This document shows positions 55,930 through 64,000 of a DNA stretch of 64,000 bases, one piece after another. Below the pieces are notes generated by a model. The model made no database searches. It had not been told where the DNA came from and saw nothing but the letters and a program-made list of their open reading frames with translations. Source of the DNA: Rehmannia glutinosa (lineage: Eukaryota > Streptophyta > Magnoliopsida > Lamiales > Orobanchaceae). The stretch is from positions 266,001 to 330,000 of the forward strand of contig JABTTQ020002194.1 in the NCBI GenBank assembly GCA_016081115.2, read 5' to 3'. Within the stretch, counting starts at the first letter, position 1. Each line of letters begins with the position of its first letter. The position numbers and the translations under genes were made by a program.

Positions 55930-58050
55930 CACATACACTGGGAAATAGAGATAGGGTGGGGGTGGCGGAGATGGCAAGGAAGATAACAAGGAAAAGTGTG
56001 GCACATGCAAATTAATGTGGGTGTTGAGAAAACAACGTACACTAGCTAAAACAGATGGAAAAAGGGAGGTAGAAAGGGAAGAAATTCTGGGGACTTATTT
56101 TCGAAACAAACAAATTAAAATCAACGCAACTCCACCAAATACTTCACTCTATTTTTCATTTTATATTCCAATCCCAAGGAAATTAATTAAATTAAATGGG
56201 GTTGGCCAGGGTTTGTAATTTGTATTAACTTTGCAAACGTGTGGGTTTTAATTTTGGTGTTTGTGCCACTAATCATTGCCAAGAGAATTTTCTTATACTT
56301 TTTATAAATATTTATATATAATATATAATTTCATACCTTTTTTTGAGCGTGTATATAGATATGAAAATAATGGTGTACATCGAATTCATTATCAATTTTT
56401 CTAAAATATGTCTGGCTAATAATAAATTTTGAAGCAATTTGAAGTTACATCTCTTCTTCCACGTCATTGGAATAAGATTTCATGTTTCATTTCCTATTCC
56501 ACTTCATGTTTCACTCCATTGAATATATGTTTGACACATGTATTTACATCTGAAAATTCAACAACCATAATTATTTTATTGACATATGTCAATCGTCCAA
56601 TTAATATAGTGGAACACAAAAAGTGGAACATGAAATTTGTTCCATACATCATTATTCAGCTCTCGTGTTTCGACATATAATTAAACTGAAAATTAAATTA
56701 AGTGATTATTCGATGTGGATCGTTAACCGTTTACTCATATAATAAACTAAATTTGAATATATTTCTTTTATTTGATGAGGTTTGAAATTCGAAATAAAAT
56801 ATATGTAAATAAAATAAGCTAACGATCGAGTTGGCTTAGTGAAAACTCGATTTGACAAATAATCAAATCTAGTTCAAGCATACTTCTTAAGCTTGATAAA
56901 AACTCAAACAAGTTTGAACAATAATGTGATTGACCCGGCTTGATTCATCTATATCTCTATTTTACGTATTTTTAAAACCTTAAAATGGATAAAAATTTTT
57001 TTTATCATTTATCATGTACCAATATTATAATTCTCATTTCATTGATAGAAAACATTAATGAAATTAAAAAGAAAAATATTTGAACATCAATTTACATTAT
57101 AGATAAATATGGCATCAAAATATTTTTTTCCTAATCTTGGAAGATATTTCCAGTTTATACAGTAGATTAGTAGTCAGTGGACGAGGCTGAAATTATAGAT
57201 GACATAATAACCTATGTTGTAATTAGCTACTACCTTCACGTTTTTCTTTTCTGACCAGCCTAACGCTCAAACCATAATTGATTTTTGACTATTTGTTGTG
57301 TACGATGATGTTAGGCAAGCCTTAGTTAATTGCATCTTAATTAATTACAACTTGCTTCTAGCTTGCTTAAGTAGTTCTAATTGTTGTGATCGATGGTGAT
57401 TAATTGAAAACTGTACCATATTTAGGATTCTCATTTGAGTTCGGAATACGTTAATCTTTGTAATTTGATACTGATTTTACATGGATTTTTAGATCACTCC
57501 CGAACTACTGGAAGCTCCACGTGTTTGTAATAATTAATCCTTGCTAGCTAGAGAACTGACCTGCAACACGAACAAATACTGTTACGAGGTCCCGATTATC
57601 TCAGGAAAACTCCTCCATATCCATGCTTAATTAAGTAAATATATACACCGAAATTAGTCCAAATCACATAATATTGTTTGGGTGGTTTACTGTTTACAAG
57701 AAAATGACAAGTGTTTGGAAAAAGCTGGACAAATTTATTAGTCAATGTCGGTATTTAATCTGATCTCCATAAGGCAAAATCGCCACGTATATGAAGTGCT
57801 TACGGTTCCCGCGATCGTCCCTAAGATACAACGCCTTTACTGTTTCAACTTAACATCACTTGCAAAAGTCGATACTACAACGAACTAAAGTGTTTGAACC
57901 TTTCAAGCTTTTGAAGGGAATAATATCACTATGCTGATGCAAATGACTCGATTTTAGGCTTATATTTTCGTGTTTGATTTCATCTGCAGGGGCTCGTATA
58001 TATAGCATCAAGATGCCTGATGGAAAAATATGACTTTTGGATCGAAAAGA
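55930..58050. other. FAAH upstream intergenic region
   Basis: AT-rich, with no gene. Around 56430-56660 the text GGAATAAGATTTCATG and its partial complement CATGAAATTTGTTCC may mark a small inverted-repeat element, but no target duplication is clear. Confidence 0.45.
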
Positions 58051-58059
58051 CATATCTAC

Positions 58060-59100
58060 AGCCAAAAAATACACATGGTTGCTCGAATAGGTGCATCGGT
58101 TCGACGTCGCGGCGTCCACGCACACTGCGCACGCGCGTCTAATTATGCTCACTTTGTCCGCGGTCTTGCGCGCCGTGCAGATCGTGCATGCACGCACGTT
58201 GGCTTCGCGATCGCGCACACCCCGCTACGCCGCAGTGCAGCGTCGCACACCACCCATTTGTTGGAATTAATTAAATAAATAATTAATTCATATTTTAAAA
58301 AAGGTTTTCAATAAATTTGGTCCAAAAAGTATAAGGGTCTTGAAGCCCAAGCCCAAGTGTGTTTTGAACCAAACCCACAAGCATGTAGGTCATCACCCCT
58401 TTAAAAACTTTGGTGCTCCAAGGACCCAAACCCAATTATCCAACTTGGGATTTATAAATTGAGCAGACTTTGACTTTCTACTCTATGTGGGATGGAGCTT
58501 TTCTCCTTCCCCACATTTTTCATTTTCCATACCATTTTCTAGTTTTAAGTGGCTAACTTCTAGCATTAATTTCTCATTCACCCGAAATTGGTTTTGAGAA
58601 ATTCCAAATGCTAATATCATCTACCCACTTAGTAGAATTTTATCATATAATTTACTTTCATTTTCAATAATAGAAACCACTTAAATATTTGGTCAAAATC
58701 ATGTCAACACCCAATTTAAAAAGTTCTTAAATGCTAACTTCCATTAATTACTTTGAAGTGGCCATTACTTCCCACTTATATAGGTGATATCCTATTGAAG
58801 AGTATCCTTTCATACTCCACCTTTCGGTATAGGAATCATTAAAAGTCTTAAACTTAACCTTACCACATTCAGTAGGTTTCTATTTCACTTGGAAGTTTCG
58901 GGAATGAGCTAACATATTTTCCAAGTGTTCAGCTGAACATTCCTAACTTAGTTGTCCCATTGAACCAAATTATTGGGATCTCCAATTCACAAGGTTGGGT
59001 TACCCCTATGAACATTCTTTATTTTGTGGATTTTAAACCCATTCTCCTTAACAATTGATTGGCATGTATTTTGCATGTATATTGGGCTTAATCTTGGCTA
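58060..59100 (+). repeat. LTR-like fragment preceded by a CpG-rich tract
   Basis: 58060-58250 is strikingly CpG-rich (GCGCACGCGCG, TCGCGATCGCGC). It is followed by TGTTGGAATTAATTAAATAA (58260) and text typical of a plant LTR ('atgtgggatggagcttttctccttcc' near 58486). Neither a partner LTR nor a coding part is in the window. The frames in the CpG tract are not convincing genes. Confidence 0.4.
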
Positions 59101-59663
59101 GAATGTGTTGATATGCATGCATTATATGAGTAAATGGGGTTTTATTCCTGTTTTGTGGAAAAGGATTACGCTTTGCTCGTTTTGTAGGAATTTATTGATA
59201 ATTGTAGCATTTTGGCAACAATTTGGAGCATTGCAATAAAGAATCGCCAATACTTCATGTGAAGGACGAAGTCTGGAGTCGAATCGAGAAGAAGTCAGAC
59301 GAACCAGGCGAAAAAATGAAGAAAATGGCCAAGTACTAGTTGCTATAGGTGAGCACGGGCAGGGCGTGCTACCCAAGCACAACCCGTGCTCAACCCAAAC
59401 TCAAGGCTCAATGTTCGGCTACCAGCACGGGCTGGTCGTGCCATACAGCACGGCCCGTGCTCCCTTCAGTGGTTTGGACAATTCTTGCGGCACAAAGATG
59501 GGTTGGCGTGCCCTAGCGACGGCCCGTGCGCTCGCGGAAAAAAAGCAGTCTAACTCGTTGTGAACTAGGTTTTGACCCAAACGAAGTACAAATAGAGACG
59601 GGGCAGCCACAAACAAAGATACGCCGATTTTTACCCAAGAAAGCAGAGAAAAGAGTAGTTTTC
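59101..59663 (+). repeat. LTR fragment with AGCACGGGC palindromes
   Basis: 59345-59530 has repeated AGCACGGGC / GCCCGTGCT motifs, followed by a TATA-like ACAAATAGAGACGG near 59590. It resembles the U3/R part of a Ty3/gypsy LTR and was the target of the element that starts at 59664. Confidence 0.5.
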
Positions 59664-61473
59664 TGATGGCTCGGAAGCTACTCCTAAAAACGGCCTAGGC
59701 AAGTGCACCTATCGTTTATAGCAAAGCTAAGCGAGTATCGAGTGTCATTCCCACGAGGACTATGATTACTAGTAATTACCGTCTTTTTATTATCTAGCCT
59801 ACAAATTCGCCAAATAGTTTGTTACAAAGTAAAAATAAAATGAAAGCAAATAAAAGTGGAAGAGGCAACTAAGAACACGAAAGATATCGGATATACTTCG
59901 GATTGGAAGATGTTGGATATAAATATGCTTGAATGTGAATCCCTCTAGAATGTCTTTGTGATTTTACCAAAATAAATACAACCATAACCCTTAAGTTTTA
60001 ACCATCCCTTAACATATTTTCATGCTTTATGGACCGTAGGCATTCCTAAATTAAGTTAAACCCTTTCTCAAGGCGAAAAACTCCTAACCTCAAGTTGATT
60101 AACTCAAATCTCTTTCTAGTTAAAACCCCAAGATTGCATTAACGATTTGTGAATTCCCATATTAGGTTTGACCCTAATCAGGAAGATTTATGTCGTCTAT
60201 ATCTAGGATTGCATGCAACTCCTTTCACTTATGTTGGTTCTATTTCACCATGAATCTCTCGATTTCCGGTGAAAAATAAACTTCAAATCAATATTGCGCA
60301 TATACCAATTCGAATAAACAAGCATAACATAAGTGACTCGCATAAAAACATAAGAAAATATATTAAAACATTCAAACCAATGATCACAAATAAGTTCTAG
60401 AGTTCATCACATTCAAACACTAGCGATTTAACTCATGATGGATTTGAGAATGAAAACAACAATTAAACAAGAAGTTTCTTTCGAAATCAACATGAATACT
60501 TGAAATTAAAACTTCCAAAACCAACATAAGACTCCCCTGTTGGAAGTATGATGATGAAGTGGTGGAGTTCATCTTCTTCTCCGAGCGATCTTCAATCCTT
60601 GTGCCTTAGCGCCTCTCCATGGTGATCCAAGCCTTCTAACTCTCTTCCTCACTACAATATGTGTTTCTCCTCTTCAAAATATGGACTCTCATCACAAAAA
60701 TCTGATTTTCTATGTATGTGAATGAATGAATGAATGAATGGATCCCCCTTTCCTCCAACCCAAATACTTGGATTTTATAGACATTATTTTGGAGAAAGTA
60801 TTCCTTAATAATGTCATCTTTTGGTAGTTTAATGCTCCACTTTATGAGTTGGGTTGTTAGAATCATTATTTTCATGTGATCATGTGGGAAAGTAAGGAAT
60901 TAGTGAAGCATAATGAAGTGTAAATGTGCAAAAAGAGTTGTCAAAAGGCTTGGTTGAAGTGCTTTCCCAAAATACCCTTCAAAAATCGTGCGAAAGCTTG
61001 ATCCGAGAAACACGGCCGTGCTCAAAAGCACGGCCTGGCGTGTCTCAAAAGCACGGCCTGGCCGTGTTTTTCACGCCTTGTTTGGGGTTGCCGAGGAAGC
61101 ACGGCCGTGCTTTCAAAGCACACCCTGGCCGTCTTTTCACGCCATGGCCATATTTTTCTCTTTTTTGGCTGATTAAAAGCATGGCGTGTTTGAAAAACAC
61201 ACCCTGGCCGTGTTTGTCTCGAAAGGCCCGAAATGACGGCGTTTAGCTTGGGATTTCGAGTGTTTTTGCATCCATAAACCCGGGATATGTTTTGACATGA
61301 ATCCATGGTCCGAAATCCACCAAAAATAGCTCAGAATGATCAATCTACACCAATAAAAGCACCTCACAAATAATATGAACTATGTACAATCAAAAACTCA
61401 TGAAACTAACAACAAAATGACTCAAATTCTACTCAAATACACACATAAAACATGCATAAAAACACCCTTATCA
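59664..61473 (-). repeat. 3' LTR of the LARD-type element
   Basis: 1810 bp. It contains a cluster of CACGGCCGTGC palindromes (61012-61215), a TATA box TATAAAA (minus, 60779-60773) and an AATG microsatellite (60718-60740). Confidence 0.85.
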
Positions 61474-63308
61474 AACCACCTCCAACTTTGAACTTTGCTT
61501 GTCCTCAAGCAAAACATTAAATCAATAAGAATGGTTCAATAAATTACAACACACAAGGATTTTTTTTTTTTTTTTTCAACACATTGAACACAAGCGGTCA
61601 AGTTCTTAGCCTTCTCAACCCGAATTAACCATTCGGTAAAACGCACGGTTTTGCAAAGCGTCGATTGTCAAGAAAAGCGTAACATCGCGGTATTATTCAA
61701 ACTTGAAATCATCACTCCACAAATATTGATAGTTATGAATAACTTCAATTCAATAATGTCATGAAAATACAAGAATTCAATGGATCATTGTAGTTAGCCT
61801 ACTAGTCATATAACCAAGCTTCTTGAACTTTTATTGGAATGAGAATTCAAGGAATATACATTCTCCTTTCGATTTTTTTTTTTTATAGGTCCTTTCGAGG
61901 CATTCTTCCACTAGGTTTATATTTTGAATTTTCGTTCAAACACTCTAGGGTGGTTTCCCATACTCATATTTTTGTCGCCGTTTACGTAAAAAAGACAAAC
62001 ATGGGGCTCATGAATGCTCCTAGTTACTAAGCAACACCAAATAGAGGAGTATAACCTCGATTGGATTCCCCTTTTTTTTTTTTTTCTTCTTCTTCTTCTT
62101 TTTTTTTCATTTGTTTTTTTTTTTTTTCACAAGCTTGGTATAACAACTAGTTAACCACTACTAAATCATGAATTCTCAAACGTTCATAACACTAAGCTTT
62201 GTCGTAAATGCCTTAACAAATCAAATATTATGGAGTTGGAAATCTCGTCAAAATTTAGCCCGCATCCACGTCAATCTATCTTAGACAATCAATTGCTTCA
62301 CATTAAAACACAAATTAACAAATTAATAAAGGTATAATTGGGCTAAGTTATTGACTAGCAAGCACTCAATTTGTTTTAAAAAAATTATCTCTTGTCGACA
62401 AACTCAAAATGAAAACAAGCACACACATACTCGAACAAGCACACAAGCATTCTAAGAATGTAATTGCACCCACCTCCAACTTTAAAGGTTCACATTGTCC
62501 TCAATGTGAAAGAAAGAGATTAACGAAAAACAAAACACTCAAAAATCAACCACACTAGAAGAAAATAAAAGAGGTGGAAAAGAAAAATACGACCTTACTA
62601 GAAGAGTGAAGTCGGTATCGGCGACCATTGGGTTGTTTAAGACGAGACCTTCATCGGCATCTTCATACCTAATCAAGGATACACAACTCGAATACCGTGA
62701 AATCATCAAATATTTTTTTTTAGTTTTTTTTTTTTCTTTTTTTTTTTTAGAAATTTTTTTTTTTATAATAAAAACACGGCCGTGTTTAAAAAGCACGGCC
62801 GGGCGTGTTCGATTTAATTTTTTTCAAAAAAAAAAAAAAATTTTTTTTTTTTTTAAATTTTTTTTTTAAAATTTTTTTAAACACTACCGTCTTGAAAAGC
62901 ACGGCCTGGCGTGTTCAGATGCAATTTTTCCTATAAAACCTTGGTTTTTTAAACGGTTAGGGTGTGTTCGCGGTGGGTGTGAACACGGCCGTCTTTAAGC
63001 ACGGCCAGGCCGTGTTTTTTTTTTTTTTTTTTTTTTTATAAATTTTTTTCAATCCCCAAACAATAAAAAAAAATTAAGAGAAAGAAAATGCACACAAAAT
63101 GCCGGGTTGCCTCGGTTAGCGCTTTCTTTATAGTCGTATATTTGGACTACATCACCTTATTGTGGAGGTTTGTCGCGCGAATTGGTCACAATATTACCAA
63201 GTAAAGTTTCCCGATTCGCGGACGAGTTTCACATTCGCCCAAACAAGAAAAAAATTAATAAAAAAAAATGACTAGATTAATAAAAATAAGGTGTTCCTAA
63301 TATCATAA
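61474..63308 (-). other. Internal region of the LARD-type element
   Basis: Noncoding, with long T and A runs (61560, 62075-62130, 62710-62880, 63015-63045) and more CACGGCC motifs (62775-63020). A second polypurine-like block (complement of CACCTCCAACTTTAAAGG near 62470) repeats the text next to the true polypurine tract. Confidence 0.75.
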
Positions 63309-63325
63309 TCCCGACAACGGCGCCA
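63309..63325 (-). promoter_or_regulatory. tRNA-Asp-type primer binding site
   Basis: TCCCGACAACGGCGCCA on the plus strand equals the 3' end of plant tRNA-Asp, so the minus-strand RNA pairs with that tRNA. Six bases separate it from the LTR end at 63332. Confidence 0.88.
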
Positions 63326-63331
63326 AAAACT

Positions 63332-64000
63332 TGATGGCTCGGAAGCTACTCCTAAAAACGGCCAGCAAGTGCACTATCGCGTTTATAGCAAAGCTAGCGA
63401 GTATCAGTGTCATTCCCACGAGGACTATGATTACTAGTAATTACCGTCTTTTTATTATCTAGCCTACAAATTCGCCAAATAGTTTGTTACAAAGTAAAAA
63501 TAAAATGAAAGCAAATAAAAGTGGAAGAGGCAACTAAGAACACGAAAGATATCGGATATACTCGGATTGGAAGATGTTGGATATAAATATGCTTGAATGT
63601 GAATCCCTCAGAATGTCTTTGTGATTTTACCAAAATAAATACAACCATAACCCTTAAGTTTTAACCATCCCTTAACATATTTTCATGCTTTATGGACCGT
63701 AGGCATTCTAAATTAAGTTAAACCTTTCTCAAGGCGAAAAACTCCTAACCTCAAGTTGATTAACTGAAATCTCTTTCTAGTTAAAACCCCAAGATTGCAT
63801 TAACGATTTGTGAATTCCCATATTAGGTTTGACCCTAATCAGGAAGATTTATGTCGTCATATCTAGGATTGCATGCAACTCCTTTCACTTATGTTGGTTC
63901 TATTTCACCATGAATCTCTCGATTTCCGGTGAAAAATAAACTTCAAATCAATATTGCGCATATACCAATTCGAATAAACAAGCATAACATAAGTGACTCG
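63332..64000 (-). repeat. 5' LTR of the LARD-type element, truncated by window
   Basis: Matches 59664 to about 60340 with scattered 1-3 base indels. Confidence 0.9.

Larger units (their letters stand above)
59664..64000 (-). mobile_element. Non-autonomous Ty3/gypsy element (LARD type), cut by window end
   Basis: Two direct repeats (59664-61473 and 63332 onward) begin TGATGGCTCGGAAGCTACTC as read on the plus strand. Read on the minus strand, the LTR starts TGATAAGGGTG (61473) and ends GAGCCATCA. The primer site, minus-strand complement of TCCCGACAACGGCGCCA (63309-63325), matches tRNA-Asp as used by Tat/Athila elements. A polypurine tract (complement of ACCACCTCCAACTTT, 61475-61489) lies at the other side. 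The 1.85 kb between LTRs has no gag or pol. The outer end of the 5' LTR is beyond 64000. Confidence 0.85.

Noticed and set aside
57856..58218. 120-codon minus-strand frame in the CpG-rich tract
   Set aside because: The composition follows the CpG tract, with no recognisable domain; open frames are expected in GC-rich DNA.

Overview
The window is nuclear DNA of a flowering plant, most likely a eudicot. It holds one many-exon plant gene with GT-AG introns, one plant-type tRNA-Gln gene, and plant families of Ty1/copia, Ty3/gypsy, hAT, Mutator-like, Stowaway, Helitron, SINE and LINE elements. It is AT-rich and mostly made of nested transposable elements. The species cannot be named from the sequence.

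Only two host genes look intact. On the minus strand, 47804-55731 encodes a fatty acid amide hydrolase (FAAH-type amidase). It can be read through 20 exons with every junction in frame, giving 612 residues. On the plus strand, 34899-34970 is tRNA-Gln(UUG). The rest is mobile DNA or featureless AT-rich spacer.

Layout: (1) 1-1841, gypsy-type LTR debris and a small Mutator-type MITE. (2) 1850-12311, a hAT element with a perfect 8-bp target duplication and a decayed transposase. A copia element (1870-8974) lies about 20 bp inside its left terminal repeat. That copia element contains a 1.7-kb Pack-MULE (5182-6882) carrying a piece of an NPF (NRT1/PTR) transporter gene and eight 111-bp tandem repeats. 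(3) 12351-12600, a Stowaway MITE; then spacer, a 5S-rRNA-derived (Cassandra-like) piece at about 14380-14590, two SINEs, a CACTA end and a gypsy LTR piece. (4) 17588-34450, a run of Helitron ends all in minus orientation. They surround an ORF1-only LINE (18146-20411), a copia element B1 (21665-29432) and a hAT-in-hAT insertion (33133-34076). (5) 35319-46096, a gypsy-like non-autonomous element C that carries a gene on its antisense strand and holds a second copia element, B2 (about 36191-44119). (6) 46100-46745, a ribonuclease-H-domain relic. (7) 47804-55731, FAAH. (8) 58050 to the end, LTR debris and a non-autonomous Ty3/gypsy element whose two LTRs begin at 59664 and 63332, with a tRNA-Asp-type primer site.

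The most interesting system is the B family (B1 and B2). Both copies have about 1.48-kb LTRs, a tRNA-iMet primer site and a long gag with a CCHC knuckle. Both lack protease and integrase and share a reverse transcriptase whose YVDD box is gone. They therefore seem to have spread as gag-only elements using enzymes supplied in trans. Each of the four LTRs also carries a row of about eight short hairpins with different stems but nearly always the same GTGGT loop.
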